The notes: generated by a model not told the origin, from the letters alone. 64,000 nt of DNA from Rhizobium leguminosarum (GCF_002953715.1 NZ_CP025013.1:806001-870000); one strand, 5' to 3'; counted from the stretch's first letter, positions 33,800 through 42,513 are shown. Program-made: numbers and translations.

Positions 33800-34963
33800 A
33801 TGAGTACGAAGCTTAAAATCACGGCGATCAAGCCCTATCCGGTATGGGTAGGAACGCGCAACCAGATGCTGGTCAAGGTCGAGACTGACAACGGCATCTT
33901 CGGCTGGGGTGAGAGCGGTTTGAGCGGTCGCGAGAAGGCAGTGGCCGGCGCGATCGAGCACTATCGCGAGTTTCTCATCGGACGCGACGCGATGCAGATT
34001 GGTCGGATCTGGCAAGAAGTTTATCGCAGCCAATACTTCGAAGGCGGGCGCGTTCTGCAGGCGGCGATTTCCGCCATCGACATTGCCCTTCATGACATCA
34101 AGGGCAAGGCACTGGGGGTGCCGGCCTACGATCTGCTGGGCGGCAAGCAGCGCGACCGCATTCCTACCTTCGCCTCGACCGGTGACGAGGCCGAGGGCGA
34201 CGTTGCCATCGAACGGGCCCGCGAACTACGCGCACAGGGGTGGCAGACGATCCGCTTCTTTCCTATCGGGCAAAACAGCAAGGACATCTTCGAGCCGCGC
34301 GAATCGATCGGCGCTACAGCAAGCATGCTGAACAAGGCGCGCGAGGAGCTGGGCGACGACGTCGTCCTCGGCATCGACTATCATCATCGGTTGTCGGTGG
34401 CAGAGGCGGCGAGCTTCTGTAACAAGCTCGGCCGCGGCGTGCTTGATTTCCTCGAGGAGCCGATACGAGACGAGACACCGGAGGCCTACGAATCCCTGCG
34501 CACGATGACCGACATTCCGTTCGCCATCGGCGAGGAATTTGCCAGCAAGTGGCAGTTCCTGCCCTATATCGAGCGCGGCATCCATCAGTTCAACCGGCTC
34601 GATGTGTGCAATGTTGGCGGGCTCACCGAAGCGATGAAGGTCGCTGGCTGGAGCGAAGCGCACTATGTGGACCTGATGCCGCACAATCCCCTTGGCCCAG
34701 TCTGCACGGCCGCAACCATCCATCTCGCTGCCGCGGTGCCGAATTTCGCTTGGCTCGAGACCAGGGCGCCCGAAGCAAAGCTGGGCTTCGACAATTCCGA
34801 CTTCTTCCCCGTGCAGCCACGGCTCGACGGCCCCGACTATCCGGTCAGCGATCTGCCGGGGCTCGGCGTCGAGGTCAATGAAGAGGCGGTCAAGGCGGAG
34901 AGCTTTCGTTTCTGGGAAGCGCCTCACCTGAAGCGCCGCGACGGTTCTGTTACGAACTGGTAG
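33800..34963 (+). CDS. Enolase-superfamily enzyme, galactonate-dehydratase-like (cassette enzyme 4)
   Basis: 387 residues. Asp193-x-His195 (GIDYHHR), Glu219 (FLEEP), Glu245 (IGEEF), Asp268 and His295 (LMPHNPLGP). The second-strand KxK/KxD position reads Arg152-Phe-Phe, so the usual Lys base is absent and the strand-three His is the likely acid/base, as in D-galactonate dehydratase. It sits in the transport operon, on the opposite strand to the other three enolase-type enzymes. ATG 33800 gives the conserved MSTKLKITAIKPYPVWVG start. Confidence 0.86.
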   Translation: MSTKLKITAIKPYPVWVGTRNQMLVKVETDNGIFGWGESGLSGREKAVAGAIEHYREFLIGRDAMQIGRIWQEVYRSQYFEGGRVLQAAISAIDIALHDIKGKALGVPAYDLLGGKQRDRIPTFASTGDEAEGDVAIERARELRAQGWQTIRFFPIGQNSKDIFEPRESIGATASMLNKAREELGDDVVLGIDYHHRLSVAEAASFCNKLGRGVLDFLEEPIRDETPEAYESLRTMTDIPFAIGEEFASKWQFLPYIERGIHQFNRLDVCNVGGLTEAMKVAGWSEAHYVDLMPHNPLGPVCTAATIHLAAAVPNFAWLETRAPEAKLGFDNSDFFPVQPRLDGPDYPVSDLPGLGVEVNEEAVKAESFRFWEAPHLKRRDGSVTNW

Positions 34964-34984
34964 TTTCATCCACCGGAGTCTAAA

Positions 34985-35734
34985 ATGACCCATACTCCCG
35001 ACATTACGCGACCTCCCAAAGAGCTGATCGACGCACTGAAGGAAATCGGCGCCGCGACGGTTGCCGGCACGCTTGGCCACATGGGCTTCCGCAATCCGCA
35101 CATGGTCGGTCCCGTGCCGCAGAACCGCGGGAAGTCGATTGTCGGGCCGGCGCTGACGCTCCAGTTCATGCCGCAGCGGCCGGACCTCTTCACCGAGGGA
35201 GAATATGCCGATCCGGAGACGCAGTTGCACCGGCACGTGCTCTATCACGCGCAGGAGGGCGATGTGGTCGTGGTCGACGCGCGCGGCGACATGAGCTCGG
35301 GCGTCTTTGGCGATATGATGTCGACGTATTTCAAAGGCAGAGGCGGCGCTGGCATCGTAATCGACGGGTGCATGCGCGATCGGCCCAATGTCGAGAAGCT
35401 AGATCTCCCCCTATGGCTGCGTGGCTGGACTCCCAACTACCATGTGCAGACCAGCATCTATCCCAATGCCGTCAACGTTCCGATTGCCTGCGGCGGTGTC
35501 ACGGTAATCCCCGGCGACATCATCGTCGCCGACGACGACGGGGTGGTGGTGCTTCCAGTCGCAATGGCCTCGAAGGTAATCGAAGAGTCGCAAAAGCATC
35601 ACGATTGGGAGGAGTTCTCGCGAGTGAAGCTTATGGAGGGCGGGTCGTTGCAGCGCTATTATCCGCTGCATGACGATGCCCGCGGAGAGTACGAAGAGTG
35701 GCGCAAAACAAACCGCGTGGAGAACCGAAGTTAG
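34985..35734 (+). CDS. RraA-like / 4-hydroxy-4-methyl-2-oxoglutarate aldolase family protein
   Basis: 249 residues of the RraA/HMG-aldolase fold. GDVVVVDARGD and IVIDGCMRDRPNV carry the Asp-x4-Arg-Asp arrangement found in true aldolases of this family and missing from the RNase E inhibitor RraA. A class II pyruvate aldolase cleaving the 2-keto-3-deoxy acid made by the dehydratases is a coherent role. Twenty-one bp after enzyme 4, last gene of the importer operon. Confidence 0.83.
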   Translation: MTHTPDITRPPKELIDALKEIGAATVAGTLGHMGFRNPHMVGPVPQNRGKSIVGPALTLQFMPQRPDLFTEGEYADPETQLHRHVLYHAQEGDVVVVDARGDMSSGVFGDMMSTYFKGRGGAGIVIDGCMRDRPNVEKLDLPLWLRGWTPNYHVQTSIYPNAVNVPIACGGVTVIPGDIIVADDDGVVVLPVAMASKVIEESQKHHDWEEFSRVKLMEGGSLQRYYPLHDDARGEYEEWRKTNRVENRS

Positions 35735-35852
35735 CCTAACCTCTTCGAGGGTGGCGTCAGCGACGGCGGCTTCCGTATCGAAGGCCGTGTTTCCCTGCCG
35801 CTTCCGCCGCAATTGAGCCAAAGCGCGGCGCGCACCTACGGCATCCGCCGAA
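35735..35852. other. Short unassigned segment ahead of the putA scar
   Basis: 118 bp between the aldolase stop and the second copy of the putA end. It is GC-rich with no recognisable gene or repeat. It lacks similarity to the DNA preceding copy 1 apart from a few bases, so the duplication begins sharply at 35853. Confidence 0.5.
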
Positions 35853-35979
35853 GCCTATTGCCTGAATTGGCTGCTGGAGGAGGTGTTGACGTCGATCAAC
35901 ACCGCGGCTGCCGGCGGCAATGCAAGCCTCATGGCCATCGGCTGAGTAACAAGACGAGGGCGCAGAAAATGTGGTCTCG
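35853..35979 (+). repeat. Direct repeat copy 2 (orphan putA 3' end)
   Basis: An orphan copy of the last 31 codons and trailing hairpin of putA, with no putA body. It keeps the reading frame and stop (35943), but one codon changes Ser to Leu and the right arm of the hairpin is degraded (TGTGGTCTCG). Six mismatches to copy 1, no gaps. It is a recombination scar that marks the right edge of the cassette. Confidence 0.92.
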
Positions 35980-36011
35980 CGAGGTGCTCATTGGACGATC
36001 CTAGGGACGCT

Positions 36012-37007
36012 TCATGCTGATGACCTCGGCACAAGCCGCCCCTGCATGACAACCATTTCGGCATCGCGCTTGCCCGTGATCATTGCGACCGTGGCGTTGA
36101 TCATCTCGTCAGTGGGCTGTTCGTAGCTGGTCAGTTCGTAGGCCGGAGCACCGCCGAGTTCAATATTGTCGAAACCGACGACTGCCAAGTCTTGCGGAAT
36201 CCCAAGACCGAATTCGCTCCGGGCGACATCCATTGCTCCCAGCGCCAAAATGTCATTTTCACACATCAATACATCGATGCGCGACGCGGGCGAAGTTGCA
36301 CTCAAATAAGTACGCGCCGCTTCGGCGCCGGCCTGGGCGCTGTATCTTTCCGCGGCCAATTCTGTGACGCCTTCGACACCTTTCCGTCGCCAGAAATTTG
36401 CATAATGATGGCGCCTGCGCAGCGCCGTCGACAGGGTTCTCGCCCCCGTCATAAAGCCGGGACGGCGATAGCCCTTGTCGAAGAGGTAATCGACGATCTC
36501 GCTGAGAGCGAGTTCCGCATCGCAGGCAATCGCGGGAACGCCCGGGATTTGGCTGTCTCTCGCAAGAACGAACATCGGCGGGAAACCTGGACCGAGCCGT
36601 CGATCGCCCAGTGTTTCCTCGCGAAAGGCGGTACCGAACAGGATAACGGCGTCGAATTGTCGTTGGCCGGCGTTGATCAACGCGTGAACGTGATCGAAAT
36701 GGCGGTTGATGTTGATTAATACGGTCAACAGACCCTCCGCCTGCAGGCGCTCGGTCAACATCTCCAGAACCGGAAGCTTGTGCGGATTGGCGAAGTCGTC
36801 GACGAAGACGGCCACCTGATGGGTGGTGTTCGTCGCAAGACTGCGGGCAAGCAGGTTAGGCGAATAGTTCAGAACCTCGGCGGCCTGAAGCACTTTTTGT
36901 CTGCTTGCGTCCGTAATCGACGCACCGGGCGTGAACGCACGAATGACGGTCCATTTCGACACGCCGGCGGCTTCCGCCACCTCTTTCGCCGTCGCCCGTT
37001 TGCGCAT
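36012..37007 (-). CDS. LacI-family transcriptional regulator
   Basis: 331 residues: N-terminal helix-turn-helix ATAKEVAEAAGVSKWTVIRA with hinge helix SPNLLARSL, and a periplasmic-binding-like sugar sensor domain (VAVFVDDFANPHKLPVLEML). GGAGGAG precedes ATG 37007; the frame is open much further upstream but without family similarity. Divergent from an RbsB-like importer operon and presumably its repressor, released by the imported sugar or polyol. Confidence 0.9.
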   Translation of the reverse strand: MRKRATAKEVAEAAGVSKWTVIRAFTPGASITDASRQKVLQAAEVLNYSPNLLARSLATNTTHQVAVFVDDFANPHKLPVLEMLTERLQAEGLLTVLININRHFDHVHALINAGQRQFDAVILFGTAFREETLGDRRLGPGFPPMFVLARDSQIPGVPAIACDAELALSEIVDYLFDKGYRRPGFMTGARTLSTALRRRHHYANFWRRKGVEGVTELAAERYSAQAGAEAARTYLSATSPASRIDVLMCENDILALGAMDVARSEFGLGIPQDLAVVGFDNIELGGAPAYELTSYEQPTDEMINATVAMITGKRDAEMVVMQGRLVPRSSA

Positions 37008-37024
37008 CGCCGTCTCCTCCTGAT

Positions 37025-37040
37025 TGGAATGAATATTCCA
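37025..37040. promoter_or_regulatory. Small dyad upstream of the LacI gene
   Basis: TGGAAT-N4-ATTCCA lies 18 bp upstream of the LacI start; a possible secondary operator for autoregulation. Confidence 0.35.
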
Positions 37041-37103
37041 CAAAAAAATAAAAATGGAATGGATGCTTGATTTTTGTCGACAATAAAGTAGCTTTATCGA
37101 GTT

Positions 37104-37139
37104 TGCTACCGGGTGCAAATGGAGTTGCAACCGGTAGCA
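37104..37139. promoter_or_regulatory. Candidate LacI operator upstream of the RbsB-like gene
   Basis: TGCTACCGG and CCGGTAGCA form a perfect 9-bp inverted repeat with 18 bp between the arms; inside it lies a second partial dyad with TGCAA and TTGCA. Located 42 bp before the binding-protein start, in the divergent region with a LacI gene. The long spacer is unusual for a single LacI site; the inner dyad may be the true contact. Confidence 0.5.
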
Positions 37140-37181
37140 TTGGGAGGTTCGCGTAGTGCGGACTGTTTTTGGGAGGGTAAA

Positions 37182-38129
37182 ATGAAATTCGGTTTGAAAT
37201 CGCTTCTCGCGGGCGCGGCCGTTGCTGCTGCGCTCATGTGCTCTTCGGCAATCGCCAATGCCGCTGACATTCGCATCGTCGCCGTCACCCACGGCCAGGC
37301 CAATGATCCTTTCTGGTCCGTCGTTAAGAACGGCGTCAACGCAGCGGCGAAGGACATGGGTATTAGCGTCGATTATCGCGCTCCGGAAACTTTCGACATG
37401 GTGTCGATGGGGCAGCTCATCGATGCTGCCGTCAATCAGAAGCCCGATGGACTCATCGTCTCCATTCCAGACGCCTCAGCACTCGGTCCATCCATCAAGA
37501 AGGCTGTCGCCGCCGGTATCCCGGTTATCTCAATCAATTCCGGTTCCGACGTTTCAAAGGAACTGGGAGCGCTGCTGCATGTCGGCCAGGACGAATATAC
37601 CGCCGGCAAAGCCGCCGGTGGGAAACTGCATGAGCTGGGCGGCAAGGAAGGCCTGTGCGTGAACCAGGAGGTCGGCAATGTTTCGCTCGATCTGCGCTGC
37701 AAGGGCTTTGCCGACGGTTTCGGCGGCAAGGTCACGGTTCTACCCGTCAGCAACGATCCGGCTGATGTCCGCGCGAAGGTCAAGGCAGCGCTGAGTTCCA
37801 ATACTGCCGTCGATACTGTCATGGCGCTTGGTGCCGGTACGGCCGGCGAGCCTTCGCTCGCGGCCGTCGAGGATGTCGGAATGACCGGCAAGATCAAGGT
37901 GGCGACATTCGACCTTTCAGCTGATTTCCTGAAGGCCGTGGCCGACGGTAAGGCTGCCTTCGCGATCGATCAGCAGCAGTTCCTGCAGGGCTATCTGCCG
38001 GTCGTATTCTTGGCCAACTATGCCAAATACGGGCTTATCCCGGGGGGTAATGTTCCATCCGGCCCGAACCTTATCACCAAGGAAAAGGCCGCCCAAGTCG
38101 TGGATCTTTCCGCCAAGGGCATTCGCTAA
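37182..38129 (+). CDS. ABC transporter sugar-binding protein, RbsB-like
   Basis: 315 residues: a signal peptide (MKFGLKSLLAGAAVAAALMC, cleavage near ANA-AD at about residue 27) then a periplasmic-binding fold with VTHGQANDPFWSVVKNGVN and GDVSK-type sugar contacts (INSGSDVSKELGALLHVGQD). It binds a pentose, polyol or inositol-like ligand for the CUT2 transporter encoded next. GGGAGG precedes ATG 37182. A hairpin follows the gene. Confidence 0.92.
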   Translation: MKFGLKSLLAGAAVAAALMCSSAIANAADIRIVAVTHGQANDPFWSVVKNGVNAAAKDMGISVDYRAPETFDMVSMGQLIDAAVNQKPDGLIVSIPDASALGPSIKKAVAAGIPVISINSGSDVSKELGALLHVGQDEYTAGKAAGGKLHELGGKEGLCVNQEVGNVSLDLRCKGFADGFGGKVTVLPVSNDPADVRAKVKAALSSNTAVDTVMALGAGTAGEPSLAAVEDVGMTGKIKVATFDLSADFLKAVADGKAAFAIDQQQFLQGYLPVVFLANYAKYGLIPGGNVPSGPNLITKEKAAQVVDLSAKGIR

Positions 38130-38162
38130 CCGGAATTGCCGAAAGGCATTCTCCCAGAATCT

Positions 38163-38182
38163 CCTCCCCCTTGATGGGGAGG
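38163..38182 (+). promoter_or_regulatory. Intercistronic hairpin after the binding-protein gene
   Basis: CCTCCCC and GGGGAGG form a 7-bp GC stem with a 6-nt loop between the binding-protein and permease genes, followed by TTTGG. Such hairpins stabilise the binding-protein message or attenuate the downstream genes. It could also be a member of a rhizobial repeat family. Confidence 0.5.
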
Positions 38183-38253
38183 GGGTTTGGCTGACTGACC
38201 GCGCTGCCGAGCAGCGCCAACGCTACCCTAAATTATGATCCGTGGGAGGAGTT

Positions 38254-39375
38254 ATGGCTTCGCTTGAGCAGAGAACGGCGGCTGCGCCGAAGGCCGATGA
38301 GCGCGTCAAACAAGTAAGTTTTCTGACGCATATGATGCGGCGGCCTGAGCTTGGTGCCGTGGCTGGCCTTGTTCTCGTCATCGTCTTTTTCTTTCTCACC
38401 GCCGACCGTACCATGTTCTCGCTTTCCGGCCTGATGACCATCATGGCGCCGGCGTCGCAATTGGGGATTCTGGCCATTGCGGCGGCCCTTCTGATGATCG
38501 GCGGCGAGTTTGATCTTTCGATCGGCTCGATGGTGGCCTTTGCGGGACTGATTTTCGGCGTCATCCTGACGAATTTCGGCCAGCCGCTTTCGGTTGCCAT
38601 CGTCATGACGATGCTTTTTGCCGCGTTCATGGGGGCGATCAATGGGCAGATCGTCATTCACACGCGCCTTCCGTCCTTCATCGTGACCCTGGCATTCCTC
38701 TTCATTTTGCGTGGCCTGACGCTCGTCGGCCTGAAGTGGGCGACAGGCGGCTCAACGCAGCTTCGCGGCATCGGCGACCGTGTCAAGGACAGTCCGCTGC
38801 TTGGCTTTTTTTCCGGCGATGCGCTGAAGGGCGCATTTGTCTGGCTCGCTGATTACGATCTGATCGACAAGTTCCCCAACGGCATGCCGAAGGTCACGGG
38901 CGTCCCGGTCTCCGTATTGTGGTTTGTCGCGCTTGCGCTGGCTGCGACCTGGGTCCTCCTGCGCACCCGCATGGGCAACTGGATCTTTGCCGCCGGTGGC
39001 GATCCCAATGCGGCGAGAAACTCCGGCGTGCCCGTTCACAGAGTTAAGACCGGCCTGTTTGCGCTGACGGCATGCGCGGCGGCTCTGGTCGCGATCATCA
39101 CCGTGCTCGATGCTGGCTCGACTGACGCCAGACGCGGCTTTCAGAAAGAGTTCGAGGCGATCATTGCCGCCGTCATTGGTGGGTGCTTGCTGACAGGCGG
39201 CTATGGTTCGGCGATTGGCGCCTTCTTCGGCGCGATCATCTTCGGCTCGGTCTCGATCGGCCTGACCTACACCAAATTCGATTCCGACGGGTTTCAGGTC
39301 TTCCTGGGCTCGATGCTGCTGCTGGCCGTTCTTTTCAACAATTTCATCCGCCGCAAGGTTACCGGGGAGCGCTGA
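38254..39375 (+). CDS. ABC transporter permease, RbsC-like
   Basis: 373 residues with about ten hydrophobic segments and the CUT2 permease pattern: IGGEFDLSIGSMVAFAGLIF, LPSFIVTLAFLFILRGL and GNWIFAAGGDPNAARNSG. GGGAGGA lies before ATG 38254. It forms the sugar channel with the adjacent ATPase; two basepairs separate its stop from the ATPase start. Confidence 0.92.
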   Translation: MASLEQRTAAAPKADERVKQVSFLTHMMRRPELGAVAGLVLVIVFFFLTADRTMFSLSGLMTIMAPASQLGILAIAAALLMIGGEFDLSIGSMVAFAGLIFGVILTNFGQPLSVAIVMTMLFAAFMGAINGQIVIHTRLPSFIVTLAFLFILRGLTLVGLKWATGGSTQLRGIGDRVKDSPLLGFFSGDALKGAFVWLADYDLIDKFPNGMPKVTGVPVSVLWFVALALAATWVLLRTRMGNWIFAAGGDPNAARNSGVPVHRVKTGLFALTACAAALVAIITVLDAGSTDARRGFQKEFEAIIAAVIGGCLLTGGYGSAIGAFFGAIIFGSVSIGLTYTKFDSDGFQVFLGSMLLLAVLFNNFIRRKVTGER

Positions 39376-39377
39376 TC

Positions 39378-40172
39378 ATGGCTGATGCCAATATTCGAAT
39401 GCCGATCATTGAAGTGACTGACATTGTCAAGCACTACGGCTCCGTGATTGCTCTCAACGGCGTATCGATGCATGTGTCGGCCGGAGAGGTGCTTTGTCTC
39501 CTCGGAGACAATGGCGCGGGCAAATCCACTTTGATCAAGACGCTCTCCGGCGTTGTCCGTCCAAGCGGCGGCGCGTTCCTGGTCGAAGGCAAGCCGGTCA
39601 ATTTCAGCAGCCCGCGCGATGCGCTCGATGCTGGGATCGCGACCGTCTATCAGGATCTCGCCATGATCCCGCTGATGTCGATCACCCGCAATTTCTTCAT
39701 GGGACGAGAGCCCCGCAAGGGCTTCTTCCCCTTCCGTCACATCGACCTTACACACTGCAACAATGTCACGCGTGAGGAGATGCACAAGATCGGCATCGAT
39801 ATCCGCGATCCCAATCAGGCGGTAGGCACTTTGTCCGGGGGCGAACGCCAGTGCGTTGCCATTGCCCGCGCCGTCTACTTCGGCGCCAAGATCCTCATTC
39901 TCGATGAGCCGACCTCGGCGCTCGGCGTGGCGCAAACCTCGATGGTGCTGAAATACATCCACCAGGTTCGACAGAAAGGATTGGGCGTCATTTTCATCAC
40001 CCATAATGTCCGCCATGCCTATGCGGTAGCGGACCGCTTCACCATCCTCAATCGGGGCCAGACGCTTGGCACCTATGCCAAGGCGGACATTGCGATGGAT
40101 GAGCTGCAGAACCTCATGGCTGGCGGCAAGGAGCTGCAGCAAGTGTCCGAAGAACTCGGCGGCACGATCTAG
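39378..40172 (+). CDS. ABC transporter ATP-binding protein, single-domain RbsA-like
   Basis: 264 residues: Walker A GDNGAGKST, signature LSGGERQC and Walker B with LILDEPTSALG. Unlike RbsA, which has two fused ATPase domains, this is a single domain as in the FrcA-type importers of rhizobia, so it should act as a homodimer. ATG 39378 follows the permease stop by 2 bp. Confidence 0.92.
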   Translation: MADANIRMPIIEVTDIVKHYGSVIALNGVSMHVSAGEVLCLLGDNGAGKSTLIKTLSGVVRPSGGAFLVEGKPVNFSSPRDALDAGIATVYQDLAMIPLMSITRNFFMGREPRKGFFPFRHIDLTHCNNVTREEMHKIGIDIRDPNQAVGTLSGGERQCVAIARAVYFGAKILILDEPTSALGVAQTSMVLKYIHQVRQKGLGVIFITHNVRHAYAVADRFTILNRGQTLGTYAKADIAMDELQNLMAGGKELQQVSEELGGTI

Positions 40173-40256
40173 TCGGCTTGCTTCCGAGGCGGCGTTCGAT
40201 TGGTTTTCACGGGCCGTCGCCGCCTTTCACTCAATCATCAATCATGGAATACGGTC

Positions 40257-41060
40257 ATGAACGACGGCTCGTCGAATGCCTCATCCCCCTTCACGCTCGC
40301 GGTCTGCGCTGAGATGGTCTTCAAGTCGCTTCCTGTCCTCGACAGGCTCAAGCGCATCACCGAACTTGGCTTTCACGCCGAGATCTGGGACTGGACGAAA
40401 CATGACATCGCCGCCCTGGCGAAATCTGGAGCAGTCTTCTCGTCGATGACGGGCTATGTGGCCGGCACACTTGCCGATGACGCGGGCGCAGACGAATTGC
40501 TGCGAACTGCGAAGCAATCGATCCCGGTCGCCAGGGAGCTCAATTGCCCGCGTCTTAACCTGCACGGGACCGGTCTTGACGACCGGGGTTTGCCGGTGGT
40601 CAAGGCCGACAAAGTGACAGGCGCCATGTGGCTCAAGGCGCGTGAGACGCTTAACCGCATCGCCGACCTCGGTGAACAAGAAGGCGTCACCTTCGTGCTC
40701 GAAAACCTCAATGAAGCAGTCGATCACCCCAAGACACCGTTTGCCAGGGCCGAAGATACGCTTGCGCTCGTCTCGTTCGTGAACCGACCGTCGTTGAAGC
40801 TCAATCTCGACCTCTATCACGCCCAGATCGGCGAAGGAAACCTGATCGAGCTGTGCCGGCGCGCTCTGCCCTATATCGGCGAAATTCAGGTGGCGGATGT
40901 TCCCGGCCGCATGGAGCCGGGCACCGGAGAGATCAACTACAAGGCAATTGCTCGTGCGCTCAAGGATATGGGTTATCGCGGCACGATCGGCATGGAGGCC
41001 TGGGCCTCCGGCGATGATGAGACGGCGCTTGCCCGTTTCCGCGACGCCTTCACGGTTTGA
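40257..41060 (+). CDS. Hydroxypyruvate-isomerase-like TIM-barrel sugar isomerase
   Basis: 267 residues of the xylose-isomerase-like TIM-barrel family, Hyi branch: FTLAVCAEMVFKSLPVLDRL, then GFHAEIWDW, NLHGTGLDDR, VLENLNEAVDHPKTPF and KLNLDLYHAQIGEGNLIEL, closing with GTIGMEAWASGDD. The Glu and His metal ligands of the family are visible in these motifs. It probably isomerises the product of the dehydrogenase that follows. Paralogue of OtnI at 55179. Start at ATG 40257 matches the family. Confidence 0.87.
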   Translation: MNDGSSNASSPFTLAVCAEMVFKSLPVLDRLKRITELGFHAEIWDWTKHDIAALAKSGAVFSSMTGYVAGTLADDAGADELLRTAKQSIPVARELNCPRLNLHGTGLDDRGLPVVKADKVTGAMWLKARETLNRIADLGEQEGVTFVLENLNEAVDHPKTPFARAEDTLALVSFVNRPSLKLNLDLYHAQIGEGNLIELCRRALPYIGEIQVADVPGRMEPGTGEINYKAIARALKDMGYRGTIGMEAWASGDDETALARFRDAFTV

Positions 41061-41102
41061 AGATTTCGATAGTCAACACTTACATATCACGGAGAAATAT
41101 CA

Positions 41103-42095
41103 ATGATCAGATTTGGAGTGATTGGTGCTGGCCGAATAGGCAAGGTGCACGCCGCGACCATTGCGGCGAACCCCAAGGCCAAGCTCGTCTATGTGGCCGA
41201 TGCCTTCAGAGCATCGGCTGAGGCGCTGGCCGCGCAGACGGGCGCCGAGGTTGCCGATGCGGAAGATGTCATCAAGTCCTCAAGTGTCGATGCGATCCTG
41301 ATCGCGACGCCGACACCCAGCCACGCCGATCTCATCGAGGCGGCCGCAAAGGCCGGCAAGGCCATCCTCTGCGAGAAGCCGGTGTCCCTGTCGGTCGAGC
41401 GCATCAATGCCTGCCTCGACGTCGTCGAGAAGAACAAGTCGACCTTGATGATCGGCTTCAATCGCCGGTTTGACCCGAATTTCGCCAGTGTGGAAGCGCG
41501 CCTGCGCAGGGGCGATGTCGGCGAAATCGAGATCGTGACGATCACCAGCCGAGATCCCGCGCCGCCGCCGGCCGATTACGTCAAATCCTCAGGCGGGCTG
41601 TTCCGGGACATGATGATTCATGACTTCGACATGGCCCGCTTCCTCATGGGGGAAGAATTCGTCGTCGTGAATGCACTTGGATCTTCGCTCGTCGACAAGG
41701 CGATCGGGGCCGAGGGCGATGTGGATACTGCAGCCGTCCAGATGCAGACGGCTTCCGGGCGCATTGCCGTTATCACCAATTCGCGCCGGGCGACTTATGG
41801 CTACGACCAGCGCATCGAAGTCCACGGAGCTGCCGGCATGCTTGCGGCGAGGAATATCCATGCAACCAGCGTCGAGCTTTCCAATGCGAATGGTGTTAGC
41901 GGCGATCCCGTCCAATATTTCTTCCTCGAACGCTACGCGCAGGCCTACGCCAACGAGATCAATGCCTTCATCGATGCGATCGACAGCGGCAACCGTTCGC
42001 CGAAGCCCGGCGGAGTTGATGGCCTCGAGGCTCAGAAACTGGCGGAGGCCGCCACCGTAAGCTGGCAGACAGGCAGGCCGGTGCAGGTCGATTAG
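41103..42095 (+). CDS. Gfo/Idh/MocA oxidoreductase, inositol 2-dehydrogenase-like
   Basis: 330 residues: NAD-binding motif FGVIGAGRIGKVHAATIA, the family EKPV motif (ILCEKPVSLS, Lys catalytic) and the second-domain signature GGLFRDMMIHDFDMARFL with the Asp and His pair. The closest recognisable type is IolG (myo-inositol 2-dehydrogenase), but related enzymes act on other polyols and sugars. Last gene of the LacI-controlled importer operon, 42 bp after the isomerase gene. Confidence 0.88.
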   Translation: MIRFGVIGAGRIGKVHAATIAANPKAKLVYVADAFRASAEALAAQTGAEVADAEDVIKSSSVDAILIATPTPSHADLIEAAAKAGKAILCEKPVSLSVERINACLDVVEKNKSTLMIGFNRRFDPNFASVEARLRRGDVGEIEIVTITSRDPAPPPADYVKSSGGLFRDMMIHDFDMARFLMGEEFVVVNALGSSLVDKAIGAEGDVDTAAVQMQTASGRIAVITNSRRATYGYDQRIEVHGAAGMLAARNIHATSVELSNANGVSGDPVQYFFLERYAQAYANEINAFIDAIDSGNRSPKPGGVDGLEAQKLAEAATVSWQTGRPVQVD

Positions 42096-42225
42096 CAAGC
42101 TTCGACGCGATGCGGCCATGTCCTCACACCGTCGCATCGCCACCGGGGATAACGCGCCGCCTTCCAATATGCATCCGGGTCGCACCGAGATTGCCGGAAG
42201 ACGGATCTTTGGAAGGTGAAGCACA

Positions 42226-42513
42226 ATGCTACAGGATAGAGACCATCGTCCTCCCGCGACACTGCAGGAACTGAAGTACCTGATCGCCAAACGGCAGATC
42301 GTCTTTCCAAACAGTCTCGAACAGGTCGCGAGGCAGATTATAGAACGGCCGGAAATGATTGTATTCGAAAGTGCCGCTGTGATAGCGCGCAATTGCAAGG
42401 TTTCTCAAACGACGGTTCACCGACTTGCGCAGCACATCGGGTTTCGAACATTGCGCGAGTTTCGTGCGATGATAAGAGATCATCTTCGCAAGACTTCCGC
42501 CAATCATCGCTAG
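42226..42513 (+). pseudogene. Truncated RpiR-family regulator (HTH domain only)
   Basis: 95 residues match only the N-terminal helix-turn-helix of RpiR regulators: LQELKYLIAKRQIVFPNSLE, then VFESAAVIARNCKVSQTTVH and LGF-like GFRTLREF. The usual ~180-residue SIS sugar-phosphate domain is missing, and I see no trace of it in any frame of the following 480 bp. AGGTGAAG lies before the ATG, so the HTH may still be made. Either a decayed regulator of the sugar locus upstream or a stand-alone HTH protein. Confidence 0.65.

Noticed and set aside
35411..35821. A 136-codon minus-strand frame across the aldolase gene end and the scar
   Set aside because: It mostly overlaps the well-supported aldolase gene on the other strand and has no family signal.
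24223..35852. Cassette considered as a transposon or phage-type island
   Set aside because: No transposase, integrase, terminal inverted repeats or tRNA target was seen; the only boundary signal is the putA-end duplication, so the mechanism is left open.
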